From NCBI GenBank assembly GCA_964612085.1, contig CAZTCJ010000001.1, positions 62,001-126,000 on the forward strand: a stretch of 64,000 nt of DNA. Direction: 5' to 3'. The position numbers and the translations under genes were made by a program. Shown one piece after another: positions 17,516 through 26,693 of this stretch. Positions within the stretch are counted from its first letter, which is position 1. Each line of letters starts with the position of its first letter. The notes beneath the pieces were generated by a model that had not been told where the DNA came from, did no database searches, and was given only the letters and a program-made list of their open reading frames with translations. The DNA is from CAZTCJ01 sp964612085 (GTDB lineage: Bacteria > Pseudomonadota > Alphaproteobacteria > JAJFIK01).

Positions 17516-19465
17516 ATGTCCAAATACTATGCGTCCGCCGCCTCTGTTCTGGCGGCCCTTTTCACCGTGTCCGTGTCGTCCACGCCCCTGCTGGCCCAGA
17601 GCCGGACCAGCACCCTCGAAGAAGACGGCGAGACCATCGTGGTCACCGCCAGCAGCGTGCCGTTGAAGGCGGTCGAGGTCGGCAGCGCCATCACCATCCT
17701 CGATGCTGAGGATCTGCTCGACCGGCAGATCACTCTGATTTCCGATGCGCTGCGCGACGTGCCGGGTCTGGCGGTCAGCCGCACCGGTCCCGTGGGCGGC
17801 TTCACCCAGGTGCGCATCCGGGGCGCGGAAGCCAACCAGACCCTGGTGCTGATCGACGGCATCGAGGCCAATGATCCGTTCTTCTCCGAATTCGACTTCG
17901 CTAATCTTGTGACGAGCGATGTGGCGCGGATCGAAGTGCTGCGCGGCCCCCAAAGCGCCCTTTACGGCAGTGAGGCCTTGGGCGGGGTGATCAGTGTTCT
18001 GACGCAAAGTCCCGAACCGGGCTTTCAATCGTCCGGGGATGTGGAAGCCGGGTCTTTCGGCACTTACCGGGTCGGGGCCAATGCAGGCGGCGGCACGGAG
18101 ACGATCCGCGCTTTCGGCTCCGTCAGCTTTTACGATACCCAAGGGATCAGCGCGGCGCCGGACGGCGACGAGGAAGACGGCTATGAAAACCTCACGGCCT
18201 TTCTGAAGGTCGAGGCCGACCCGCTGGATATCCTCAGCGTACGCGGCGTTCTGCGCTATGTGGACGCGGATGTGGAAACCGACGCCCAGGACTTTACTCC
18301 CGGCTCGCCGACACAAGGCCTGGTGATCGACGCGGATCAGATCGGCAAGACCGAGCGGCTGCTGGCGGGCGGCGACGCCACCCTGACCCTGCTCGATGGC
18401 GCGCTTCTCGCCACGGCATTCGGTAATTATCTGGACTCGGAAGTGCGTAACTTCTCGGGCGGCTTCGACAACGGCACGAGCCAGGGCGAGCGGATCAAAT
18501 ACGGCGCCAGGCTGACCGGCTTTTATCAGACCGGTCCTCTGGACCATGCCTTGACGATCGCCGGCGAACGGGAGGATCTGGAGTTTGAAAACATCGTGCC
18601 GGGTTTCACCGCCGCCAATCAGACCCAGACGGACAATCAGACCAGTGTCATCGCCGAATATAACGGAAACCTGAACGACCGGATCTTCCTGTCGGCCAGC
18701 GTGCGCCATGACATGAACGACCTGTTCGACGATGCCACCACCTACCGGGTGACCGCCGCCTACCGGCTGATCGAGACCGGCACGCGCTTCCACGCAAGCT
18801 ACGGCACCGGTATTACCGACCCGACCTTCTTCGAGCGCTTCGGCTTTACGCCCGGCACCTTCATCGGCAACCCGGATCTGACGCCCGAGCGCTCCCGCTC
18901 CTTCGATATCGGCGTAGAACAGCGCCTGTTCGAGGATCGTGTGCTGATCGATGTGACCTATTTCAACGCCAATCTGGAAGACGAGATCACCACCCTGTTC
19001 CTGCCGCCCGATTTCCTGGCAACACCGGTCAATCAGGCGGAGGAAAGCGAGCGCCAGGGCGTGGAAGTCACCTTCGAAGCGGCCCTTCTGGATACGTTGC
19101 GCTTAAGCGGCCAGTACACCTATCTCGATGCGGAGGATCCGGACGGCTTGGCGGAAGTGCGCCGCCCGGACCACACGGCGGCCGCCAATCTCACCTGGGC
19201 CTTCCATGACGGCCGGGGCACGTTCGATCTCGGGGTCGACTACAATGGCGAGATGGAGGATCTGGAGTTCATCTTCGCCACGCCCGAGACCCGCGTGAGC
19301 CTCGATTCCTTCGTCCTTGTGAACATCGCAGCCAGCTATCAACTCAATGACTGGATCGCGGTGTTCGCGCGCGGCGAAAATCTTCTCGATGAAGATTATC
19401 AGGAGATTTTCGGCTATGCCGCACCGGGGATCGCCGGATTTGCGGGCATCAGAGCCCGCATCTGA
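17516..19465 (+). CDS. btuB: TonB-dependent corrinoid receptor, BtuB type
   Basis: A 649-residue outer-membrane receptor. A signal peptide ends near LLAQS, followed by a TonB box ETIVVTA (39-45), a plug domain with the VRIRGAEANQTLVLIDG and VLRGPQSALYGSEALGGVI motifs, and a 22-strand barrel ending in an aromatic-poor GIRARI. The length matches BtuB (about 600-650). The cobalamin riboswitch in the leader shows that the substrate is a corrinoid and that expression falls when B12 is abundant. It overlaps the binding-protein gene by one base (TGATG), so both are controlled together. Confidence 0.94.
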   Translation: MSKYYASAASVLAALFTVSVSSTPLLAQSRTSTLEEDGETIVVTASSVPLKAVEVGSAITILDAEDLLDRQITLISDALRDVPGLAVSRTGPVGGFTQVRIRGAEANQTLVLIDGIEANDPFFSEFDFANLVTSDVARIEVLRGPQSALYGSEALGGVISVLTQSPEPGFQSSGDVEAGSFGTYRVGANAGGGTETIRAFGSVSFYDTQGISAAPDGDEEDGYENLTAFLKVEADPLDILSVRGVLRYVDADVETDAQDFTPGSPTQGLVIDADQIGKTERLLAGGDATLTLLDGALLATAFGNYLDSEVRNFSGGFDNGTSQGERIKYGARLTGFYQTGPLDHALTIAGEREDLEFENIVPGFTAANQTQTDNQTSVIAEYNGNLNDRIFLSASVRHDMNDLFDDATTYRVTAAYRLIETGTRFHASYGTGITDPTFFERFGFTPGTFIGNPDLTPERSRSFDIGVEQRLFEDRVLIDVTYFNANLEDEITTLFLPPDFLATPVNQAEESERQGVEVTFEAALLDTLRLSGQYTYLDAEDPDGLAEVRRPDHTAAANLTWAFHDGRGTFDLGVDYNGEMEDLEFIFATPETRVSLDSFVLVNIAASYQLNDWIAVFARGENLLDEDYQEIFGYAAPGIAGFAGIRARI

Positions 19466-20340
19466 TGCGGATCGCGCTCACCATTGCCGCGCTTCTGGGC
19501 GGTCTGGGCCTTGCTCCGGGCCCAGGCCTTGCCCGGGATCTGCCGACGGTGGCCTCGATCGATTACTGTGCGGATCAATACATCTTGAAACTGGCGGACC
19601 GCGACCAGATCCTCGCGGTCTCCTTCGGCGCGGACGACGATTACTCTTACATGCAGGATGCGGCGCAAGGCCTGGCCCGCGTGCGCGATGCGGCGGAAGA
19701 CGTGCTGGCCTTGAAGCCGGATCTGGTGGTGCGCAACTGGGGCGGCGGTCCCCGCGCCTTGGCCTATTACGGACGTTTGGGGATTCCAGTCGTCAATGTG
19801 GATTTCGTGTCCGATTTCGACGGGATCCGGAGCAATATCCTGAAAATCGCAAACGCCCTGGGTCAACCGGAACGGGGCGCGGCGGTGGCGCAGGCGTTCG
19901 ACGACAGACGGCGGCGCATCGCCACGGCCCTCGCCGCCATGAAAACGGCCCCGAGGCCCGCGCTTTACGTGACGCCCTCAAGCGTGACCTCCGGCTCCGG
20001 CACCATGGTGCATGAGATTCTGACGGCCGCGGGCCTCGACAATCTCGGTGCACGGAACGGTAAGACCAGCTGGTATGCCCTGCCTCTGGAGGTCCTCCTC
20101 CAGACACCGCCGGATTTCATCGCAGCCTCCTTTTTCAATGTGGGCACGACACGGGTGGACAATTGGAGCTTGGCGCGCCATCCGGTGATGCAACGGCTCC
20201 TTGAGCGGGCGCAAACCGTCTATTTGCCGGGCAAGCTGATGGCCTGCCCGGCTTGGTATGTCATGGACGCAGTGGAGGCTCTCTATACAGCCGCCTATCC
20301 CGAACAGCCCGCCCTTACTGCGCCGTCGGACGGATCGTGA
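19465..20340 (+). CDS. Periplasmic corrinoid-binding protein, BtuF-like
   Basis: A 291-residue protein with a signal peptide (cleavage near GLARDL) and the class III helical-backbone fold of the BtuF/FhuD family (Peripla_BP_2). SIDYCADQYIL, DLVVRNWGGGPRAL and the central helix region support this. It should pass corrinoid from the BtuB receptor to an inner-membrane ABC importer. No permease or ATPase follows. The window's only FecCD permease lies at its left end. Its last 26 bp overlap the convergent SDR gene. The gene shares the riboswitch-controlled transcript. Confidence 0.88.
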   Translation: MRIALTIAALLGGLGLAPGPGLARDLPTVASIDYCADQYILKLADRDQILAVSFGADDDYSYMQDAAQGLARVRDAAEDVLALKPDLVVRNWGGGPRALAYYGRLGIPVVNVDFVSDFDGIRSNILKIANALGQPERGAAVAQAFDDRRRRIATALAAMKTAPRPALYVTPSSVTSGSGTMVHEILTAAGLDNLGARNGKTSWYALPLEVLLQTPPDFIAASFFNVGTTRVDNWSLARHPVMQRLLERAQTVYLPGKLMACPAWYVMDAVEALYTAAYPEQPALTAPSDGS

Positions 20341-21049
20341 TCTCGTTCACCGCCACTTGCGGGTCCTGGGCCAGCGCATAGATGATCGCATCGGCCACAT
20401 AGCCCGGATCCTGAGCGATCTTGTGAATGCCCCGGTCGATGAAGCCCTGGATCACGGCTGGATCGGTGATGCTGTTGGCCAGTTCCGTCTGGAACGCACC
20501 CGGATAAATACAGGTCACCTGCACCTTGCCCTGGGTTTCCTGGCGCAACCCTTCCGAGATCGCCTTGACGGCGAATTTCGTGCCCGAATAAACGGACGAG
20601 ACAGGCGATATGACATTCAATCCGGCAACGGACGACACATTGACGATCTTGCCACTGCCCCGTTCCATCATATGACCGAGCACCGCGTTGATGCCGTAAA
20701 GCACGCCCTTGATATTGACGTCGATCATCTGGTCCCACTCCTCGACCTTGCCGGACGACAGCATCGACAAGGGCATGACGCCCGCATTGTTCACCAGCGC
20801 GTCGATCCGCCCGAAGGTCTGGAACCCGCGCTGGGCCAGCGCATCCACATCCGCGCGGACGGTCACATCGGTCACGTGATAAGCGGCATTGTCGCGGCCG
20901 AACTCCTCGGCCAGCGCCTGCAACCGGTCCTCCCGGCGCGCGCCCAGGACCACCTTGGCCCCCTGTTCGACCAGTTTGCGGGCCGTCACTTCGCCAAAGC
21001 CCGAACTGGCCCCGGTGATCATCACGACAAGTCCTGACACGTTTCCCAT
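20315..21049 (-). CDS. Short-chain dehydrogenase/reductase
   Basis: A 244-residue classical SDR, normal in length. The NAD(P)-binding motif GASSGFG is at 13-19, NNAG at 87-90, the catalytic serine in NVSS (S139/S140), and the Y154xxxK158 pair in YSGTK. The basic ARREDR segment after strand 2 (about 37-42) suggests NADPH preference. The substrate is unknown; sequence of this sort is often seen in NADP-dependent hydroxy-acid (serine or 3-hydroxypropionate type) dehydrogenases such as YdfG. The gene is convergent with the BtuF-like gene, with a 26-bp overlap, and stands alone. Confidence 0.92.
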   Translation of the reverse strand: MGNVSGLVVMITGASSGFGEVTARKLVEQGAKVVLGARREDRLQALAEEFGRDNAAYHVTDVTVRADVDALAQRGFQTFGRIDALVNNAGVMPLSMLSSGKVEEWDQMIDVNIKGVLYGINAVLGHMMERGSGKIVNVSSVAGLNVISPVSSVYSGTKFAVKAISEGLRQETQGKVQVTCIYPGAFQTELANSITDPAVIQGFIDRGIHKIAQDPGYVADAIIYALAQDPQVAVNEITIRPTAQ

Positions 21050-21212
21050 AGCGCTCTCCGTTCTTGATATCGGGCGGTGTTTTCACGCCATAGCTTAAAG
21101 TCCCGCCGAAAGGCTTGTCACGTCCGGTTTGCCAAACGTGGCGCGATCTCTTTAAATCGTCGTCAAGCGGACAGGCCCATGCCAGTCCACAGACGAGAGA
21201 GGGAACCTGCCC

Positions 21213-22904
21213 ATGTCCACTATTTTCAGCCGCTGGTTGATGCTCGCCGCCGCCGGATTGGGGCTCGCGGCCTGCGCGTCCATGCCCCCGGGCGAGACAG
21301 CCGATGCGGTGTTTCTGGGCGGCCCCATCTACACCGCCAATGACGAGTCGCCCATGGCCGAGGCCGTCGCCATCCGTGGGCAGACCATCGTCTATGTGGG
21401 CGATGAGCGCACGGCGCGCCGCATGGCCCGCTCGGACGACGCCATCATCGATCTCGGCGGCGCGGCGCTTTATCCGGGCTTCACCGACGCCCATGCCCAT
21501 CTCATCGGCATCGGCCAGCGGGAACTGACCCTCAACTTGGAAGACACGGGATCGCTTGCCGATCTGGTCGCGCGCGTGGGCGCAGAAGTGGCGAAGACGC
21601 CGGAAGGTCGGTTGATTTTCGGGCGCGGCTGGATCGAAACCCATTGGCCCGAAGGGCGCTTCCCGGTGCGGGCCGATCTCGACGCGGTCTCGCCCAACCA
21701 TCCCGTCCTGCTCATTCGGGCCGATGGTCATGCCCTGGTGGCGAACTCCAAGGCCTTGGAAATGGCCGGCGTGACCGCCGATACGCCGGACCCGGACGGC
21801 GGTCAGATCCTGCGCGACGCGTCAGGCGAGCCCACGGGCATGCTGATCGATAATGCGGAAACGCTCGTCGCCGGTCTGATGGCCGAACCGACGGAGGCGG
21901 ACAAGCTGGCGGCCATCGCCAAGGCGGCGGAAGTTTACATCCCGCGGGGCTGGACCGGACTTCACGCCATGTCGGTGGACCCGGACAATGTGGCCCTCAT
22001 CGAACAGGCCTCAGGCGACGGTAGCCTGCCCTTGCGCGCTTATCTCTCAATCAATCCCCCCGGAGGCCCGGCCCTGTTCGAAAAGGGCCCGCGCAAAACT
22101 GAAAACGGCCGGGTCATCACCCGCGCGGTCAAACTGTATGTGGACGGAGCGCTGGGCTCGCGCGGCGCGGCCCTGCTTGAGCCCTATAGCGACGCCGAGG
22201 GCACGGGGCTCCTGCTCATGAGAAAGGACGAGGCCCTGCCCTTTTTGCGCAAGGCGCTTGCGGCGGGCATCCAGATCAACACCCATGCCATCGGTGACAA
22301 GGGCAACCGGCTGGTGCTCGACTGGTATGAAGAGAGTTTCGCCGCCGTGCCGCCCGGGGACCGCGCCGTGCCTGAGCCCCGCTGGCGTATCGAACACGCG
22401 CAAGTGCTGGACCCGGACGATATCCCGCGTTTCGCGGAATTGGGCGTGATCGCCTCCATGCAGCCCTCCCATGCCATCGGCGATCTGCATTTCGCGCCGT
22501 CCCGCCTCGGCGAAGACCGTCTTGTCGGCGCCTATGCCTGGAAGAGCCTGGTGGAGAGCGGCGCGATCATCGCAGGCGGCTCCGACGCGCCAGTGGAAAA
22601 AGGCGATCCGCTGATCGAATTCTACGCCACCGTGGCGCGCCGGGACCTTGAAGGGTTCTCCGGACCCGGATGGCATCCGGAAGAAGCGCTCGACCGGCAG
22701 ACCGCGCTCAAGCTCTTCACCCTATGGCCCGCTTATGCCTCCTTCCAGGAAGACACGCTGGGCAGCATCGAGCCGGGCAAACAGGCGGATTTCACGGTCT
22801 TCTCGGCCGACATCATGACCATTCCGGAAGACGAGATCCCGCAGGCGAAAGCGGTCATGACCGTGATCGGCGGCGCGATCGTCCATACGGATTTCGATTT
22901 CTGA
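21213..22904 (+). CDS. Amidohydrolase family 3 lipoprotein (YtcJ-like)
   Basis: A 563-residue metal-dependent hydrolase. A lipoprotein signal ends in the lipobox LAAC (cysteine 21), so it is anchored to a membrane facing the periplasm. The first metal motif is DAHAHL (H94, H96). Later ligands appear in THAIGDKG, RIEHAQVLDPDD and the GGSDAPVE aspartate segment. This layout matches the amidohydro_3 group, which includes YtcJ and N-substituted formamide deformylase. The real substrate is unknown. It is monocistronic, convergent with the sugar porter, 12 bp apart. An AGAGAGGGA site precedes the start. Confidence 0.9.
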   Translation: MSTIFSRWLMLAAAGLGLAACASMPPGETADAVFLGGPIYTANDESPMAEAVAIRGQTIVYVGDERTARRMARSDDAIIDLGGAALYPGFTDAHAHLIGIGQRELTLNLEDTGSLADLVARVGAEVAKTPEGRLIFGRGWIETHWPEGRFPVRADLDAVSPNHPVLLIRADGHALVANSKALEMAGVTADTPDPDGGQILRDASGEPTGMLIDNAETLVAGLMAEPTEADKLAAIAKAAEVYIPRGWTGLHAMSVDPDNVALIEQASGDGSLPLRAYLSINPPGGPALFEKGPRKTENGRVITRAVKLYVDGALGSRGAALLEPYSDAEGTGLLLMRKDEALPFLRKALAAGIQINTHAIGDKGNRLVLDWYEESFAAVPPGDRAVPEPRWRIEHAQVLDPDDIPRFAELGVIASMQPSHAIGDLHFAPSRLGEDRLVGAYAWKSLVESGAIIAGGSDAPVEKGDPLIEFYATVARRDLEGFSGPGWHPEEALDRQTALKLFTLWPAYASFQEDTLGSIEPGKQADFTVFSADIMTIPEDEIPQAKAVMTVIGGAIVHTDFDF

Positions 22905-22916
22905 ACCGAACGTGCT

Positions 22917-24401
22917 CTAGCCCGGCATGTCCTCCAGTTCCACGCCCCGGGTTTCGTGTACGGCCCTCAGCACAAAGAAGATTGAGAGCACGGCAAAGAC
23001 CGTATAAACCCCATAAGCGCCCGCCAGGCCGATCCCCGCCAGAAGCAGCGGGAAGGTCATGGTCACGCCGAAATTGGAGCCCCACTGGAACAGGCCCGAG
23101 ACCGCCAGGCCCGATCCCCGGATCTGGTTGGGGAACATCTCGCCCAGCATGACCCACATGACAGGGCCCCAGGAGAAGTTGAAAAGCGCCGCATAAGCCA
23201 CCACCGTGATCAGCGCCAGTGTGCCCATTTCCGGCGTCAGATCGAGCACGCTGGTCTCGACCACGGTAGTCTGCGCGATCACCGTGCCGTTCATCATGAC
23301 ACTGCCCGCTTCAAGCACACTGCCCGCTTCCACCAGCGTGCCGGTGGCGAAAACATAGGCCACGATGCCGAGCGTCACCGCCATGCCGAAAGAGCCGATC
23401 AGCAAAAGCGGCTTGCGGCCGATCTTGTCGATCAGCATCAGGGATATCAGACAAGACAGGATCGAGACCGTTCCCATGATGACATTGGTCAGAAGCGCAT
23501 CGGCTTCGGAAAAGCCCGCCGCCTGCCACAACACAGCCCCGTAATAAAACACCACATTGATGCCCACGAGCTGCTGAAAACTGGCGAGACCGATGCCGAC
23601 CCAGACAATGCTCCGTACCCGGCCCGTGCCCTTGTCGATCAGATCGGACAGGCGGGGCTTGTGATCGCTGGCGATGGATTGCTGGATCTCGGCCACCTTG
23701 CGCTCGGCCGCCTGCGCCCCGAACAGCGTGGTCAGCACGGCCTGGGCCCGCTCGCGCCGGTCTTTGATCATGAGAAACCGGGGACTTTCGGGAATGGTAA
23801 ACAGCAGGATGAAGAACAGGGCGGCGGGCACCATCTCCATCCAGAACATCCAGCGCCAGGCTTCGAAACCCAGCCAGAACGTGTCGGTGGATGCCCCAGC
23901 CGCGCCCGCCAGCAGGTAATTACTGAAAAAGGCGGAGGTCAGCCCGACAATGATCGCGATCTGCTGAATAGTGATCAGCCGCCCACGGACGGATGCGGGC
24001 GCCACTTCGCTGATATAGGCAGGCGCCATGACGCTCGCCGCCCCCACCGCGAAGCCGCCCAGCAAACGATATATGACGAATTCGAACGATCCGTTGGCGA
24101 TCCCCGATCCCCAGGCGCTGACCAGGAAAAGCAGGCCCGCCGCCATCATCAGGGTGCGGCGCCCGAACAGATCCGCCAGCCGCCCGGCGAAAAAGGCGCC
24201 GATGGCGCAACCGAGCAGCATGGACGCCACATTGAAGCCGGTGCCCACCGTGTCCGACTGAAAGGCCTGCTGAAGCCCGTCAACGGTGCCGTTGATAACC
24301 CCGGAATCGAACCCGAACAGAAAACCGCCGATGGTCGCCACCAGCGAAATGGCGATGACCAGGGAAAAATTGGTCCGTTCGGCGCTCTCGTGTGCTGACA
24401 T
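22917..24401 (-). CDS. Sugar porter family MFS transporter
   Basis: A 494-residue inner-membrane symporter with about twelve helices. Sugar-porter signatures are GFLFGFDSGVING in helix 1, GRLADLFGRR after helix 2, PESPRFL before the central loop, FQQLVGINVVFYYG in helix 7 and DKIGRKPLLLIG after helix 8. The ATG at 24401 has a GGGGG-rich site upstream. A short insertion between helices 9 and 10 contains a duplicated six-residue unit (AGSVLE type). It is divergent from the GH3 glucosidase, so it may import the released sugar. Confidence 0.92.
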   Translation of the reverse strand: MSAHESAERTNFSLVIAISLVATIGGFLFGFDSGVINGTVDGLQQAFQSDTVGTGFNVASMLLGCAIGAFFAGRLADLFGRRTLMMAAGLLFLVSAWGSGIANGSFEFVIYRLLGGFAVGAASVMAPAYISEVAPASVRGRLITIQQIAIIVGLTSAFFSNYLLAGAAGASTDTFWLGFEAWRWMFWMEMVPAALFFILLFTIPESPRFLMIKDRRERAQAVLTTLFGAQAAERKVAEIQQSIASDHKPRLSDLIDKGTGRVRSIVWVGIGLASFQQLVGINVVFYYGAVLWQAAGFSEADALLTNVIMGTVSILSCLISLMLIDKIGRKPLLLIGSFGMAVTLGIVAYVFATGTLVEAGSVLEAGSVMMNGTVIAQTTVVETSVLDLTPEMGTLALITVVAYAALFNFSWGPVMWVMLGEMFPNQIRGSGLAVSGLFQWGSNFGVTMTFPLLLAGIGLAGAYGVYTVFAVLSIFFVLRAVHETRGVELEDMPG

Positions 24402-24671
24402 TGGCGCTGCCCCCTGATGTAAATTTTTCAAGGCTCTCAACCCTGCCCTGTTTCCGTGATCTTACGGGTTTTGGCCAGGTTCGGCCATATGGGCTGACAG
24501 CCTTGTGAAAAGCCGCCCCTGGTTCCGGATCCTGGGGGCGGCGAGCGGATGCGCTTCTTTAAGGGGAATAAATTTTTGTTAAAACAACCAATACCTGCCC
24601 CGCATCTGGAATCATCGCCGATACTCCTCAAAGATAAGCAAGATGGGATTTTGGCTTTGGCGGATGGAACT

Positions 24672-26666
24672 GTGTTCAAGCAATCGGCGGGCCGCTCAGG
24701 CAGCGCGTTTTTGGGGATCATCCTACTGATGACGATTATGCTGGGCGGCTTGCCCAAAGCCTTCGCGGCGTGTGACGGCGGCGTGCCGGGCACGGTCCAT
24801 CCGGACTGCTGGCCGAAAGGTCAAAGCGGCGTACCGCGGGATCCGGCACTGGAGCGGCGGATCGCCACGCTCCTGGACGGCATGACGCTTGAGGAAAAAG
24901 TCGGGCAGATCATCCAGGCCGATATCGGCTCGGTGACGCCCGATGATGTGGCGCGCTACAAACTCGGCTCCATTCTGAACGGCGGAGACTCCGCCCCCGG
25001 AGGAAATCTGCGGGCCGAACCGCAGGCCTGGCTCGATCTGGCCGACGCCTTCTGGGACGCCTCGAAGGGGCCAGACGGCACGGGCCTTCCCGCCCTGTGG
25101 GGCACGGACGCGGTCCACGGCCACGCCAATATCAAGGGCGCGACGATCTTTCCCCACAATATCGGCCTGGGCGCGGCGCGAGATCCGGATCTGATCCGGC
25201 GCATCGGCGCCATCACGGCCCTGGAAATCGCGGTGACGGGTCTTGACTGGACCTTCGCGCCCGTGGTCGCCGTGCCGCGAGATGACCGCTGGGGACGGAC
25301 CTATGAGGGGTATTCGGAGGATCCGGCGCTGGTGGCGGACTATGCCCGTCAGATGGTCATCGGCCTGCAAGGCGAACCGGGGACGGACGGCTTTCTGGGC
25401 GCGGACAAGGTGATCGCCACCATGAAGCATTTTCTGGGTGACGGCGGCACCAAGGACGGCGTGGACCAGGGCGATACGCTGGCCAGCGAGGCGGCCTTGC
25501 GGGATATCCATGCCGCCGGCTATCCCCCGGCCATCACTGTCGGTGTGCAGACCGTCATGGCGTCATTCAATAGCTGGCATGGGCGTAAACTGCATGGCCG
25601 CAAGGATCTGTTGACCGACGTGCTGGTGGACCGCTTCGGCTTCGACGGTTTCGTGGTGGGCGACTGGAACGGCCATGGCCAGGTGGAGGGCTGTTCGAAT
25701 ACGGACTGTCCGCAATCCTTCACGGCGGGCGTCGATATGTATATGGCGCCGGACAGTTGGGAAGGGCTGTATGCCTCCACCCTCACCCATGTCCGTTCCG
25801 GGCGGATCCCCATGGACCGTCTCGACGAGGCCGTCGCCCGTATCTTGCGGGTCAAGCTGCGCGCCGGTCTTCTGGAGAAAGGCCGTCCGTCCTCGCGGCC
25901 GTTCGCGGGGCAGTTCGATCTGCTGGGCTCGGAGGATCACCGGGCCGTGGCCCGCGAGGCAGCGCGCAAGTCCCTTGTCCTGCTCAAGAATGACGGCGTT
26001 CTGCCGCTCCGGCCCACCGCCCGGATCCTCGTGGCCGGGGACGGCGCCAACCACATGGGCAAACAGACCGGCGGCTGGACTTTGTCCTGGCAAGGCGACG
26101 GCAATGAACGCGCCGATTTCCCCAAGGCCCAGACCATTTTGGAAGGCTTGCGAGAGGCTGTCGAGACCATGGGCGGCACCATCGACCACCGGCGGGATGG
26201 CCGCTACCGGACGCGCCCCGACATAGCCATCGTGGTCTTCGGGGAAGATCCCTATGCGGAATTCAAGGGCGATCTGAAAACGCTCGACTACGCCCCGGAC
26301 GACACGTCCGATCTGGACCTGTTGCGCCGGTTGCGGGACGACGGCATCCCCGTCGTGAGCGTTTTCCTGTCGGGCCGTCCGCTCTGGGTCAATCCGGAAC
26401 TCAACGCCTCGAACGCCTTCGTGGCCGCCTGGCTGCCGGGGTCGGAAGGCGGCGCTGTCGCGGATCTCCTGATCGCAGGTAGGGATGGCACGCTGCGCCA
26501 CGATTTCACGGGCCGCCTGTCCTTTTCCTGGCCCAACAGGCCGGATCAATATGATCTCAATCCTGAAGACCCCGGCTACGACCCCCTGTTCCCGCTCGAA
26601 TACGGTCTGACGTATAAAGACGATGGCCGCATCGCCGATCTGCCGGAAACACCGGGTTCGAACTAA
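24672..26666 (+). CDS. Glycoside hydrolase family 3 beta-glucosidase / exo-glucanase
   Basis: About 664 residues from the GTG at 24672. A signal peptide (hydrophobic FLGIILLMTIMLGGLP, cleavage near KAFA) directs it to the periplasm or outside. The GH3 N-domain runs from about 45. The nucleophile aspartate is D331 in the VGDWNGHG segment, and the substrate pocket KHFLGDGGT is near residue 260. The second (GH3_C) domain has SLVLLKNDGVLPL and the acid/base region. Relatives are exo-1,3/1,4-beta-glucosidases of about 800+ residues with an extra C-terminal domain that is missing here. An in-frame ATG at 24549 would add 41 residues, but that stretch is AT-rich and looks non-coding. Confidence 0.9.
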   Translation: MFKQSAGRSGSAFLGIILLMTIMLGGLPKAFAACDGGVPGTVHPDCWPKGQSGVPRDPALERRIATLLDGMTLEEKVGQIIQADIGSVTPDDVARYKLGSILNGGDSAPGGNLRAEPQAWLDLADAFWDASKGPDGTGLPALWGTDAVHGHANIKGATIFPHNIGLGAARDPDLIRRIGAITALEIAVTGLDWTFAPVVAVPRDDRWGRTYEGYSEDPALVADYARQMVIGLQGEPGTDGFLGADKVIATMKHFLGDGGTKDGVDQGDTLASEAALRDIHAAGYPPAITVGVQTVMASFNSWHGRKLHGRKDLLTDVLVDRFGFDGFVVGDWNGHGQVEGCSNTDCPQSFTAGVDMYMAPDSWEGLYASTLTHVRSGRIPMDRLDEAVARILRVKLRAGLLEKGRPSSRPFAGQFDLLGSEDHRAVAREAARKSLVLLKNDGVLPLRPTARILVAGDGANHMGKQTGGWTLSWQGDGNERADFPKAQTILEGLREAVETMGGTIDHRRDGRYRTRPDIAIVVFGEDPYAEFKGDLKTLDYAPDDTSDLDLLRRLRDDGIPVVSVFLSGRPLWVNPELNASNAFVAAWLPGSEGGAVADLLIAGRDGTLRHDFTGRLSFSWPNRPDQYDLNPEDPGYDPLFPLEYGLTYKDDGRIADLPETPGSN

Positions 26667-26693
26667 GGCCTATGTCGATCAGAACGGTGCGGC

